Shown here piece by piece: positions 53,983-64,000 of a stretch of 64,000 bases of DNA; positions within the stretch are counted from its first letter, which is position 1, and each line of letters begins with the position of its first letter. The position numbers and the translations under genes were made by a program. The notes beneath the pieces are model-generated. The model saw only the letters and a program-made list of their open reading frames with translations. It was not told where the DNA came from and made no database searches. Source of the DNA: Phytopythium helicoides (taxonomy: Eukaryota > Oomycota > Peronosporomycetes > Pythiales > Pythiaceae); assembly GCA_024867545.1 (NCBI GenBank), contig JANFNE010000053.1:62001-126000 (forward strand), given 5' to 3'.

Positions 53983-54530
53983 ATGAGTCGCTGGGATCAT
54001 ATTCCAAATAGCACCGACCAAATTCGTAACGGGTATGCGCAGCGGCAAGTGCACGAACGGGCTAACAGTGACCGCGAAGACGTACACGCAACACACTACG
54101 TAGGGCTCCAAGTCGGTCTTGCACTCAACAGGAGACTACCGGGTTTCGCTCAACGCACTGACCACGAGCTACGTCGCATCCTGAATGTTCGCGAGAATCT
54201 CGGCCGTCACTTGGCATCCACGAACTTGGGACTACACAATCGAGTCGACCAGCGTATAATGAACCTATATGGATAACGGTTCACTCACGAATGAGGAGTA
54301 CAATCGACTCCTTCAGATCACCCGCCACGCTCAGTCTGCGGAATTCCAAGAGGCGGTGATCGAGAACAACGCCAAGCAATGGTACCTCGCACTGCGGGAT
54401 CGCGTTCAAAGCTTCGACACAGGAGGTCACCCTTCCGTTTGGGATGCTCGCCGAGATCATCGCGAATTACAGCGCGGAGTGTAAGGCCATCATCAAAGAA
54501 GTCGTAGAAAATGGCGATGCAAGAGGATAG
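53983..54530 (+). CDS. Small hypothetical protein, probably frameshifted
   Basis: Three consecutive frames make sense as one protein of ~180 residues: MSRWDHIPNSTDQIRNGY ... RVDQRIMNLYG (from 53983), then NGSLTNEEYNRLLQITRHAQ ... LRDRVQSFD (from 54269), then EVTLPFGMLAEIIANYSAE ... VENGDARG to TAG at 54530. Breaks lie near 54270 and 54420. It appears helical and charged. I do not recognise a family. It could equally be two overlapping small genes. Confidence 0.4.
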
Positions 54531-54747
54531 TTGGCAACAATTGGTTGAGCTTAGATTTTTGGGAGAGGAACTAAGGACCCGAAACCAAATGTAAGTATTC
54601 CATTTCCGATGCGGTCCCCCGCGAGTTTATCTCAACAGTGTTTCCTGGATTTTTCTTTGATTATGTGAGCAACGCGACAAATGAAAGCTGAAAAGAAATT
54701 CCCTCAGAAACCTTCGTGGTAGCTCATTCTTGGATTTGACCTAGGCG

Positions 54748-55910
54748 ATGCACATGCGTTGGCTGACCGAACGGCTGCTCGATCCGCGGTGCTCAAACAT
54801 TTTGGCGTTCTTGGACTGGTCGAGGATCTCCGGACCCGAAGCCGACGAATGGATGCTTCCGCTGTTTTGCGAGAACCCACAGCTCGTCGACTGGACGGTC
54901 CTGCCGTTGCACTACAAGTCGTGGATGCGAGAGCTCGTGGCCAATAACGCAGATCGAATTGACTGGACCAACCTGAGTCGTAATCCCAAGGAGTGCTCGC
55001 TTCCAATTCTGTGTGAGCACGCAGATCACGTTGATTTTACCTTGCTCTGTGCCTCTCGCCTTCTCAGGCCGTGGATGAAGCCGCTGTTTGAAGAGAATGC
55101 TACAAAGATCGACTGGAAAAAGCTCCTTCCAAGGTGCAGCTTGATTCCGTGGCTGCAGTCACTAGCCCTCAAGAATGCTGAGCGTATTGGGTTTCGCCTC
55201 TTTTGCAGTCATCAAGAACCGTGGATGCTGCCATTCTTTGAGGCCAACGTCGACTCTCTCGACTGGAAAAAACTTTCGGCCACAGCGGTTGGAAGTCTGT
55301 CAGATTTCTATCGCAAGCACCCAGACCGCATCCACTGGTCGGTACTCTGTCGGCATTCGCGTTCCACGATAGTGAATTTTATGGTCGAGTTCCGGAGCGC
55401 CTGGATTGGGAATTGTTGAGCCGAGTTCACCGCACCTGGATGTCGCAGCTCTTTCTTGCATACCCAGAACGAGCAAATTGGGCAGAAATATCCAAGCCGC
55501 CCAAACCATGGATGCGGCAAGTTTTGCATGCATATCCTGAGCGATTCGACTGGGAAGAGCTGTCGTCAAAGCCAAACGAGTGGATGCTCGACGTCTTTCT
55601 ATCAAATCCACAGCGTTTGAACTGGACATCTCTCATGGAAAATCGAAGAGAATGGATGTGCTTACTTTTTCGGTTGTTCCCAGAGCGTGTGAACTGGAGC
55701 AAGCTCTGTGAGTCACCAGAAGAGTGGATGGAACCACTTTTCAGGCAACTCCCTAGTTACCTTGATTGGACCCAGCTACAGCATCTTCATGATACGGGAC
55801 AACTCCCAAATAATTTGAAGAATGTGATGAAGCTTAAAGTGGCTGCCAGTGAGCGCAAACGCGAGAAAAGTACTGCCAATCCTCGCAAGCGTCGCAGAAC
55901 TACTAATTGA
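54748..55910 (+). CDS. Tandem 'DW..L/WM' repeat protein with basic C-terminus, one frameshift
   Basis: An ATG at 54748 begins a protein of ~387 residues made of about a dozen units of ~26-28 residues with the pattern WM..LF...P.R.DW..LS..P (for example ADRIDWTNLSRNP, YPERFDWEELSSKPNEWM, FPERVNWSKLCESPEEWM). One base (a C in TTCCGG, near 55390) appears to be missing in the middle; restoring the frame joins FMVE to PERLDWELLSRVHRTWM. The C-terminus is strongly basic (KREKSTANPRKRRRTTN), like a nuclear localisation signal. The repeat recalls 'DW..LS.NP.A..LL' repeats of giant-virus and algal proteins. Function is unknown; helical-repeat protein binding is likely. Confidence 0.65.
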
Positions 55911-56160
55911 TAACGGGCGGTACGATCGTGGTAATGTGAAGATTTGCGTTGACTTCTTTCAAGCAATTCATTACTTTACATTCCGTTTTCGATTACCTGC
56001 ACGTGTTGTAGTCGTTTCCATTACCTTGGATGACACGGGAACTATTGATAACGGAAACGAGGTCAAACACAAATACCACAAAAGAGGAGGTGAAATGTAT
56101 GGTTCTATGTCAGTTCTCGCGACAAATGCATGATGCAGTCATGAAACTACGTAAATCCCT

Positions 56161-58780
56161 TCATTGTCCGCAGCCGAGCCACGCTTCAACATCGGGATCG
56201 CACGGCGTACCAACGCTTTCCCGGATCTGCTCGCGTCTCATTGCGATCGGAAACGGACTCGCTTCACACGAGATCGCCATCCACCGCGTGTTGAAGCACA
56301 TGCCAACGGAGCACTGGCGATACATCGTCCCATCACACTCCTGCGCATACTCTTCCGTCACATGACCGTCCATATCCGAGGGTTTGAATGCTTCGCCAGC
56401 GCACACGGAATGAGTAAAACGTTGAAAGACTGCGCGAGTTCCCGGTGTCATGCGCTTGTCGGTTCGATTTGTAGGTAGACACTCGGCTGCTGGCGTCCCC
56501 CAAACGGGATGGACACGACACATGGAGTGGTTGAGGTCGCAAGTCGATGACGTGAAGCTCTCTCCGTCGGGTTCTCGGAATCCGTTACAGCAGTATGTGC
56601 CTCGATCAACTGTGACGAACGCCTGCAAAGACGTAAGAGCTGTCATATCAGGGATACTGTCCAGTGTCGGGCACATGATGATGTACAGCATTTGAAGCTT
56701 GGTGTTCGTGTCGAATGAAGGGAGTTCTTGGAGAGAAAGCAATACGGCGAGAGTAAGTGACTGGAGGTTTACAAGTCCAGTCAGTCGAGGAAGAGCGACT
56801 AGCATTGGCTGCACTCCGATGTGGATAAATGTGAGGTAGCTCATGTCGTCGAAGAGATCGTCAGGTAGGCTTGTTAAGCTCCCGAATGGGCTCCCTTCAA
56901 TGTGCCTGCTCATATATATTATATGTGAAAGTACTAGAATGAGCCAATGGGGTATGCAAGAGGGAGCTGTTAGCCACACAAGCAGATCACAACGTACATG
57001 TACTCGAGTTTTGTGAACTCCTTCGTCCAGTTCGGCAGTGAAGTCGTCTGGGTATAGATAAGGCTCCTAGATTTGTCATTCACGCTTGTTGTTGTTGTTA
57101 GTCATTGGATCAGATACCATCACAGTACGACGTGATCATTCTCACAGATGCTTCAAATCCGTGCAACCACGGAGCTCTTCCGGGAATGTCGGCAGCAATC
57201 GGTTGACAATCTCAATCGTGTGCAGATCACCTGTTGTTGCAAGTCGAGCGAGCTTGTCGGTCGCGTTTGGTGGATGCGTCCACGCATCATAGGATTTGGG
57301 AGCTTCTTCAACATCGATCATCGCAAGGCAAGGACACTGCGAGAGATGCTTCCCGTCGCTCGAAGAATCCACCAGTTGAGTCCAGCGCCACGCATTGACA
57401 GCGCACTCCGGGTGGTAGCTGCAGGCTACAGTCGATGTTCGGATACTTTCTCCAACAAAGGCGCACACGCCGACAGAAATCAGCACGAACAAGACGGTGA
57501 TTGGGTGTCGTCGCGGATAAATGCTGGTCAACTTGGTGGTGGTATCGCCGTTCGCGAACGCTCCAAGTGTATGGAGCCGATAGCACAGAGCGATATTGGA
57601 TCCGAGAGTGGCAAACATTCGTAGTGGAGAATAGATCATGAGGGCATACAGCGACTGGAGAATGGTTGCAAATTCCGCACGATTAGCAAGCACACTTGCA
57701 TTGGTTAAAAAGGCGCCAGGAGGAAAAGTTGCGACGTTGATAGCGAGCATGCGCCGGTCGAGAGAGAAGGATGCTAAGCAGTAGAATACAACCAGAAGCG
57801 GGTGACCCACGGAGATGAAAAAGTCGAATCTGCGAAAGAAGTGATCAACGTGGTTAGACTGATCGTCGTGTCGTGTTTGATCCTCACACATATGGCACGT
57901 ACATGGTATCGATAACAGCATGCACGACCGCGAAGGAAGCACTCTCCACAGAGAACAGCATCACAGCCGTACAAAACGTGGAATTGGCTACCACAATCGC
58001 TGCAAAGAAGCTGACTAGACTCATCGGTAGGCCGCGTTCGAGCAGTTGTACAAGCAGTACAATTTGGACTCCGAGGTCGGCAAGCTTCATCCAAGCGTTC
58101 TGTGTACACGCGAGTGTTAGATCTTTCGTTTAAGCAGTAGGTTCGTGTGTGACTGCGTACCGCTAGCTTCCGAGTCTTGCTTGTGGTATCACTAAGGTTT
58201 GAGATAATCTGGCTGTGCTTGACCATGGTACTTGAACGGCGTTTCAAATCATCGAACGATTTTTTCACCGCGCTTGAGAATCTATCCGTTGTGCTTACTC
58301 GTGCTTTTGCTGCTTTTGCGTAGGCTTGGCCACGGCGCTGGAGTGCATTACGAAGCAAGAGAACAACACAACCGCGTAGGAGATTCCAACTGGACCGAGA
58401 GCGACCAACGTCATGACATAGACCGAGAGTGACGGATCGATGAGCAGCCAAAACGTGCCGTGCTCAAAATGCTCGGTATTCATGACATAATTGACGGTGG
58501 CATTTGGCGCAATGTTCAGAGCGACAAGAAAGATTGTCCACGAGAGACAAAGCAGGCAAACAACGCCAACTGCGACTCGAAGACCGGACCTCAACCACGA
58601 GTTGGGCTGGAAAGGAAGCGGGGAGCAGGGATAGTTGCAGAGGATCGCATCAAACATTCTCGAGAGCCACTGCGGTGCGCGACTTGGGGCGGGAGGCGGT
58701 TGACATGGTTTCTGCGGTTGTACAGTAGCATTTTTCTTCGGACTTGAGCTCTCCTCTTTGGACGCACAAGCTTCCTTCAT
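56161..58780 (-). CDS. Multi-pass membrane protein with LRR-like segment and C-terminal WLGC motif
   Basis: Six exons join in perfect phase: 58780-58299, 58230-58161, 58099-57903, 57829-57146, 57066-56998 and 56905-56161. All introns are GT-AG (61-92 nt). The product is 748 residues. The N-terminal part has a Pro/Lys-rich cytosolic start, then several TM segments (VAVGVVCLLCLSWTIFLVAL; VMTLVALGPVGISYAVVLF; SLVSFFAAIVVANSTFC; LLVVFYCLASFS; ITVLFVLISVGVCAFVG). A region of irregular leucine-rich repeats follows (CTDLKHLSLIY; SLPDDLFDDMSYL; LQSLTLAVLLSLQELPSF), then a Cys-rich module (YCCNGF ... CDLNHSMC ... CVGT PCD) that ends DVEAWLGCGQ. The WLGC ending is a hallmark of an oomycete protein family. 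It probably senses or binds ligands at the surface; direct evidence is lacking. Confidence 0.8.
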
Positions 58781-60588
58781 AGTTGTACATGTGCCGACAA
58801 CACCGCCGCTGCACTGGAAGAAAGCTTAATGACGTTGCCTGTGACCAGCAAGTTGGATCAACGGTTATTTTTTCGTGGACGGGTGGGGTGACAAATTTAT
58901 TTGCGTGAAGAAGCTCTTTCAACACATCCCAAGTAAAATACGCGTGGAAAGCTATAATTAGACAGGCGGGACCTAAACGGATTTTTTTTTTTTGGCTTTA
59001 AAGCGGAAACTGCCATCTGCAGATCCATTATGCTCAAAATGGACGAACGCCTTGCCGTTCCTGGATTTGAATGTGATGGAACGACAAGTCAGGTAGCGAT
59101 TATTATATTGTGATGGCTATTGTGCATGTCATCTAAGATCGTACCTTCAGTAGATGTACGGGTAGGAATTCCCTCTGGAAAGAAGCTGTCCACACAGTAT
59201 TCATCGAATAAATTAGCAAAGGTTGTGGATATCGTCTAGTGCACATTAAGTGGGTAAGTCCATTCCTGGATCTACGATTACAACAAGTGTGAGAACGAGT
59301 AGTCGTTAAATCTCATCTGAACGATTCGTTATCCAAAGTATTCTTATACCGTTATTTTGCTATAAATATCCAAAGGCGCCGGTTTTTCAGCATGAGAATC
59401 TATAGCAAGCTAGCCTTATATAAAAATGGCCTTCGCAGTCATCGCCATCTCTCCAGCAGCGAGCGTTAACGTACAGATTCAACTTCAAAATCATACGCCT
59501 CAATAGTACGTACTATTTCATTGCGGTTTGCCATTGGCTTAAGCATTGTCGTGTATGTCCAGAACCATATTTTGGACCAATCCCGTGTTGCTGAGTTCCC
59601 TTCAAACAGCATTATGACTACCAATACTACGAGCTCAATTTGTGACCCTAATCTCTTCGCACTCGACCATGCGAGTAAAAGCGACTATCTTGGTAACAAC
59701 CAAACAAAAAGCCACCCTGGTGGTTTGCTCACAAACAATTGAGGCTGCACGATAAGAGCTGGAATGGCTATCCGATCTTAGCGACGATGGCGTCCGAGTG
59801 TTTATTGTGCTTGTCGTACCAAGCTACACATGAAAGAATACCGCCAGCCTCGCTGACTTTGACTTCACTGTCAAGACAGCGAAGTCTCACGAATCAACGA
59901 CCACATTTGTGGCATCACTAGACAATCACTACTGCAATATTTTTCGATTAATATTCCAGCAAGCAAACCTCGACCAGTCGGAAGGAATTTTGTTTAGCCC
60001 ACTTCATGAATGCATTCATCAATTACTCGTGAAAACAGCTTAGTACAGTCCGAGCGATAACACTGCTGTGCGTACATTTAAAGTACCGTTCAAGGTATTT
60101 TCGAAGTACTTACCAAACGAGCCATCAACTGTTGAGTAGTAAAAAAAAGAAAACGTTATTGTAGACTACGAAGTCGTAAGCTCATCGAACACTACAGTCC
60201 AATGCCCCGACATTGTGAAATTGTAGCTGTCCTGAAGTACTGAAAGCTTTCAAGCTAGGGAGTAGTCGCAGCAAGCAACTCTAGCCAGCAAACAACATCA
60301 AAAGGATCTAAGCGACTTCTGTCTCCGTGCTATTCGAAATGGTTGGTTCACAGATGTCATCGATCTTTAACTCACCAACTGCCTGGTTGGCACTCCTGTT
60401 GAGAATTATCAAGTTCGCCTGTCATCCTTTACTTTCCTAAAACAGCGCGCTCCAAATGATAGTTTTGCCTGGTGTTGTGGCTTAGCCCGGAAGTGTGTTG
60501 GATTTCTTTAATGAAAGATATACCAGCAAGGAATTCGCTTGGTAGTTGAACCTCGAAATCATTTGTACATCTCCTCTCCATACTCCAA
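58781..60588. other. Large gene-poor spacer with B-type 3' flank remnants
   Basis: No convincing gene is present. It is AT-richer than the surroundings and has a run of T near 58982-58993. From about 60240 it becomes similar to the 3' flank of B genes (compare inverted 16170-16400), including a short hydrophobic frame (MVGSQMSSIFNSPTAWLALL) truncated by TAA here. Confidence 0.5.
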
Positions 60589-61485
60589 CTACTGGGTGTA
60601 CCTGAAATATCGCCAGTAAGCGTTGAAGAGCTCAGCCAAATTCAGTATAAGTTGTCGAGCCCGATGGAAGGCCACTCCCATGAACAGGTCTTCCCGATGA
60701 ATCTCAATCAGCTTATTGTTAGCGGATCCATGGAGGTCACGAATCCGTTGGTTGCCACCCCGACGAGTTGGATCGATCTCTTCCAGCATGCTGACGTCCA
60801 TCCTCGTCGAGGTGTGATCTGCCGTGCCGAAGCTCACGACGTCGTCGATCATAACATTACCATTCCTGCTCTCGTCTCGACGATAGAGAATGGCCACCGC
60901 AGCGGCTTTGCTTCTGTCGATCTTGTCAAAGCCAAGGAACATGAGCAGGAGCACGGTCCTGACTCCATTCTGTCCGATGAAATATTCTCGGCATCGGCGC
61001 TGAGCTTCACCCAACGTCCGAGAATTATGAACCACCACTTCGACAACGAAGCGAGGTTCAATCATTCTCCCTTTCATGAAGTGGATACCAGTATCTGAGT
61101 TGCTTTTGATGAGTCTTCCGTCGCCGCGCTGACAATCGATGCTACAACCCGCAACACCTAGAAATTGATGGCGAGAGCTCAAAGAGTTCACGTAGCTTCG
61201 AAGATGAAACGCGATTAGTTGTACAACAGCACTGTGCATCAAACTTTCAGCGTCAAAGATCTCCACGTCGACGAACGCGCCGTCCGGAGAGTACGCGTAG
61301 TCGAGGCGAAGGCCAGAGATGTAGATGTCAGCAACTTCCCAGTCTTCAATTGGAACCTTCTCTGCCATCGTGACGCGGACATTGAGCTCCCTAGTTTTGA
61401 CTCGACACTCGAACTCTCGTCTCGCTTGTTCGACTTGTTGGTTGTTGATCGCTCCGATCATCGGGGTGTAGGTCGGAGCTGACAT
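60589..61485 (-). CDS. B4: intact Uma2-like family B protein
   Basis: The only uninterrupted family B copy: ATG at 61485 (MSAPTYTPMIGAINNQQ), 298 residues, TAG at 60589. It keeps the frame through SPDGAFVDVEIF where the island copies are broken. It also keeps the full C-terminus (RARQLILNLAELFNAYWRYFRYTQ), which the others lose. Its core is SDTGIHFMKGRMIEPRFVVEVVVHNS...AQRRCREYF: the Glu strand is present, the position of the Uma2 Lys is Arg, and the clear PDAA motif is missing (only SDTG). A catalytic role is therefore doubtful. It may be the parent or an independently preserved copy of the B family; its 5' flank matches that of B1. Confidence 0.7.
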   Translation of the reverse strand: MSAPTYTPMIGAINNQQVEQARREFECRVKTRELNVRVTMAEKVPIEDWEVADIYISGLRLDYAYSPDGAFVDVEIFDAESLMHSAVVQLIAFHLRSYVNSLSSRHQFLGVAGCSIDCQRGDGRLIKSNSDTGIHFMKGRMIEPRFVVEVVVHNSRTLGEAQRRCREYFIGQNGVRTVLLLMFLGFDKIDRSKAAAVAILYRRDESRNGNVMIDDVVSFGTADHTSTRMDVSMLEEIDPTRRGGNQRIRDLHGSANNKLIEIHREDLFMGVAFHRARQLILNLAELFNAYWRYFRYTQ

Positions 61486-61582
61486 CGTCGAGGTGCTGAA
61501 CCCGAGCGTGGTCGTGAACAACCAGAACGAAGGGCTACTGGTAAATCTCGCCGCTTCGAAGTGGCAGCCACTTAGAGAAGCG

Positions 61583-62013
61583 TGGCGATAGCTGCATTTG
61601 AATCAAGGATATATCGGGGAAATCTACTTGAAAGCATTTGTCCGACAGTGTGCTACTCAAATGTCCCACATTCTTCAACCGAAACATCGAAAAGCCTTGA
61701 CAAGCTGCTACAGTGTCTGCTGGATCCACGTTGCGCCGGCGTACTGCCATTCTTGAAATGGGATGGTCCCTACGAATACGCAGCTCAGGATTGGTTGCTT
61801 CCATTGCTTGTCGTCGACTGGGTATCTTTGGCAACATGTTGTCAGTCGTGGTGTTGTATGAAACTTCTCCTGTTTGTTCGCAAGTTCTACATCGGAGGGC
61901 TATACCAGGCATTCCGGTGCTTGGACGATGCAAATTTTGCGAGGGATCTCGGATCGTATCGACTGAGTTGCAAGGTTCAGCCAGATATGGCCCCGCACTT
62001 CCGCGAATGTTAA
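61583..62013 (+). pseudogene. Decayed copy of the DW-repeat gene (5' part)
   Basis: The stretch LLDPRCAGVLPFLKWDGPY...AQDWLLPLLVVDWVSL...QSW matches the beginning of the 54.7-kb gene (LLDPRCSNILAFLDWSRI...ADEWMLPLF...LVDWTVL...KSW). It lacks part of one repeat and loses similarity after about 61880. It begins ~100 bases from the 5' end of B4. Confidence 0.6.
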
Positions 62014-62655
62014 GAACGCGTAGTTTGCCATCACATCGAAAAAGCTGAAAGACCCATTGCTGACTTTCGTGACTGCCTCGCCTGAAGCAATATGAATATG
62101 GTGGAAAGATCTAGCATCCTCGAAACAGACTGCACATACAGCACACCAGATCACTGTGTTCTCAATATTTTTGGATTCATCATCACTGGCGTCGGATTTT
62201 TCTGAGCGGCGTTGATAGCTCAAGTTTGTTTCAAGCGTAGAATGTGTGCTTGCAAGAACTTGTCGAGAGTAACGCGCGGCTGGATCTCCTCGCAAACGCA
62301 TCAGAAAGAGCTGGTTGATGACGGTGAGCGATGCTCGTTGGGAATGATGATGCGGTGGGTTCCAACACTGAATTTTCGAAGCAGCCTGGTCTGCCGTCAT
62401 CACTTCGATCGCCACGCCGTCATGCCGATCATCGGCTCGATGACGTGTTTGGTCCCTCCATTGGCAACCTGACCAGCTTGACCATATATCCGTAGAGATC
62501 TCTTGCTGCTGATCGATGTCAAAATCGACACGCACCAGTGTCAATCGCGTGACGACCGCAGCCTTCTCGGCCAAGTAAGTCCACATGGCGAACAGTCGAC
62601 GACCGACACGCCACCATGACTGTCGCATGCCCAGCACGCCGTCAATCTGCTCCAT
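61900..62655 (-). CDS. Hypothetical protein related to the island relicts
   Basis: The ATG at 62655 opens MEQIDGVLGMRQSWWRVGRR LFAMWTY, an amphipathic/hydrophobic N-terminus. VTRLTLVRVDFDIDQQQEI and VAIEVMTADQAASKIQ follow, with a Cys-containing stretch (CAVCAVCFEDARSF) near the middle. The C-terminal ~60 residues overlap the opposite-strand DW relict and may not be real. DNA and protein similarity to the relicts at 18.6, 24.6 and 40.3 kb shows they derive from one ancestral gene, of which this is the best-preserved copy. 'RING-like' is only a hint from the Cys pattern; no full RING is seen. Confidence 0.45.
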   Translation of the reverse strand: MEQIDGVLGMRQSWWRVGRRLFAMWTYLAEKAAVVTRLTLVRVDFDIDQQQEISTDIWSSWSGCQWRDQTRHRADDRHDGVAIEVMTADQAASKIQCWNPPHHHSQRASLTVINQLFLMRLRGDPAARYSRQVLASTHSTLETNLSYQRRSEKSDASDDESKNIENTVIWCAVCAVCFEDARSFHHIHIASGEAVTKVSNGSFSFFDVMANYAFLTFAEVRGHIWLNLATQSIRSEIPRKICIVQAPECLV

Positions 62656-63047
62656 TGAGCAACTCAACTTCCGGACCTCGCCAAAATGGTGCGTTCAATA
62701 GCAGTGCGCTACATGCATCGAGGACGCCGCTCGCCCTTCCAACTTGCCTTTCACGCGATTCTCTATCATACTGGCTTACGGGCAACAGTCGTTCTACAAA
62801 TATCCGAATCAGCCGTTTCATCACTTCATGCATCCCCATCAATTATAACAGGTAAGATCCGAGCGCCAGCGCGCACTGCCCCCCCCCATCTATCGCCGAT
62901 CTTGCGTTTTCAAAGTACAACCAGACAACGACAACCGCCGCGCGCCACGCCGCGCTCATTAGCGCTCGAGCCGCCTCGCCGCCCGCTCCCTGACGGCCCC
63001 CGACGGCCCCCGACGGCCTCTGCTCGACTACCGAAAGCCCCAGCGCC
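62656..63047. other. GC-rich promoter region of the NIPA-like gene
   Basis: No gene is supported. The sequence is C-rich (run of C near 62880) and CCG-rich with a direct repeat of CCCCCGACGG near 62998-63016. Confidence 0.45.
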
Positions 63048-64000
63048 ATGCTGCGGCGGCTGGACGCGCCCGTGGACGAGGACGCGCACCCTGAGTACAA
63101 GTGGATCGGCCTGGGCATTGTCATCGGCTCGGCCGTGCTCTCCAACCTCGGCGTCAACGTGCAGAAGCTCTCGCACGTCCGCGTGCGTCTATGTGCTGCC
63201 TGCGGAGCTGCTGCTGATGGCTGACAGTCGATGGCTGCAGGAGGAGGACCGCCCCGTGTTCGCCAGACGCACGTACTACACGCGGCCCGTGTGGATCGTG
63301 GGCATGGTGCTCATCGTGCTCGGCGCCATTGGGGACTTTGAGGCGCTCGGATTCGCCCCGCAGGCGCTCGTCGCATCCGTCGGCGGGGGATTCACGGTGC
63401 TCGCCAACGTCTTCTTCGCGCACCTGTGGCTCGGACAGATCCTCACCAAGACGGACGTGGCCGGCACCGTGCTCATCATCATCGGCGTCGTGCTCAGCAC
63501 GGTCGTCAACGAGCCCGACGACCAAATGTCGCTCATCGAGCTCGAGAAGCAGTTCTTCCAGCTTGGCTTTGTGGTTTACCTCGGCGTCATGGTGAGCTGC
63601 CACGACGTCTGAGGCGTGATTTCGTCCACACACAGGGCCAACTCATTGATACTTTTTCTGTTGTTGATTTTCGTGCAGACGGCCGTGCTTGGAGGCATCT
63701 TTGGACAGGTCGAAGCAATCTCGCGCCTCCCGCGCGCAATGAACGAGTCCAAATATCGACTCCTTCCATTCCTGTACGCGACGGCCTCGGGCATCTTTGG
63801 CTCCTTTTCGGTGCTGCTCGCCAAGGTGCGGCTGCTAGTGAAAAGTTTGACGTGCTGTGGAACCTACTCCTCACATCGTTGGTGTCCTCAAACAGTGTGC
63901 GTCCATTCTGCTCATTCTGACGCTCAGCGGGGAAAACCAGTTCGTGTACTTCACTACGTATTTATTCGTGGGCGGCATGATCTGCACGCTCGTGCTGCAG
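63048..64000 (+). CDS. NIPA-like magnesium transporter, 3' end outside window
   Basis: Four exons are visible, all joined in phase 0: 63048-63182, 63241-63591, 63679-63825 and 63896-64000 (continues past the edge). Introns are 58, 87 and 70 nt, GT-AG. The sequence begins MLRRLDAPVDEDAHPEYKWIGLGIVIGSAVLSNLGVNVQKLSH (first TM). Then follow WIVGMVLIVLGAIGDFEALGFAPQALVASVGGGFTVLANVFFAHL, GTVLIIIGVVLSTVV, LYATASGIFGSFSVLLAK and FTTYLFVGGMICTLVLQ. The order and wording match the NIPA/DUF803 family of multi-pass transporters that carry Mg2+ and related cations in plasma or endosomal membranes. No frameshift is seen. Confidence 0.85.

Noticed and set aside
59521..59742. 73-codon frame in the 59-60 kb spacer
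   Set aside because: It has no ATG in good context, no domain and no splice partners; it is likely chance.
1..64000. tRNA, rRNA or other structured RNA genes
   Set aside because: I saw no cloverleaf with A/B boxes or rRNA-like stretch on reading; a covariance-model scan would be needed to exclude small ncRNAs.

Overview
The window looks like nuclear DNA of an oomycete (Peronosporales/Pythiales type). It is gene-dense and GC-rich in coding regions, with short GT-AG introns (about 58-95 nt where I could place them). It carries eukaryotic housekeeping genes (AP-1 mu adaptin, cytosolic WHEP/GST-type glutamyl-tRNA synthetase, a NIPA-like transporter), a PH-plus-TKL-kinase protein, and a multi-exon membrane protein ending in the WLGC motif that I associate with oomycetes. 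The genus cannot be settled from sequence alone.

Layout. 1-14.7 kb is ordinary single-copy sequence: a partial hypothetical gene, a C2/CAP-Gly protein, a ZZ-zinc-finger/EF-hand protein, a multi-exon hypothetical protein, a His-rich CDF metal transporter and AP-1 mu. 15.2-42.6 kb is an accessory island interrupted only by the GluRS gene (32.6-35.2 kb). 43-45.3 kb holds the PH-TKL kinase. 45.9-51.3 kb holds two tandem paralogous surface proteins. 51.8-53.1 kb encodes a GIN-domain (DUF2807-like) protein with a mitochondrial-type N-terminus. 54-56 kb holds a small unknown gene and a tandem 'DW..L/WM' repeat protein with a nuclear-localisation-like tail. 56.2-58.8 kb is the six-exon WLGC membrane protein. 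60.6-62.7 kb is a second small patch of the island families. 63 kb to the end is the start of a NIPA-like Mg transporter.

The island is the most unusual part. It holds at least twelve intact, truncated or broken copies of one gene superfamily in three subfamilies (here called A, B and C). The common domain has the layout of the Uma2/DUF820 PD-(D/E)XK nuclease fold: an HS/HG helix region, a 'PDAA' motif, a beta-strand with V/I-E-V-V-V, a K/R/H exactly or nearly 14 residues after the Glu, then CREYF. A and C proteins share almost the same Ser/Thr/Pro-rich N-terminus attached to diverged domains. Modules B, A, a decayed RING-like gene relict and a truncated A (A') are organised as a 5.96-kb tandem unit (15.2-21.2, 21.2-27.1 and 27.1-29.4 kb, the last partial). 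Inverted copies lie at 36.4-37.4 (C), 37.6-38.3 (B) and 39.6-42.6 kb (A plus relict). Most B copies share one ancestral frameshift; the copy at 60.6 kb is intact. The A copies with full-length domains keep the D-E-K triad, whereas B and C replace the Lys.

A practical caution: single-nucleotide frameshifts interrupt many otherwise conserved genes (GluRS, kinase, CDF, GIN protein, both surface proteins, DW-repeat protein). An essential gene such as GluRS is unlikely to be a pseudogene, so residual indel errors in the consensus are likely. In contrast, the B-family frameshift is shared by four copies and is probably real.
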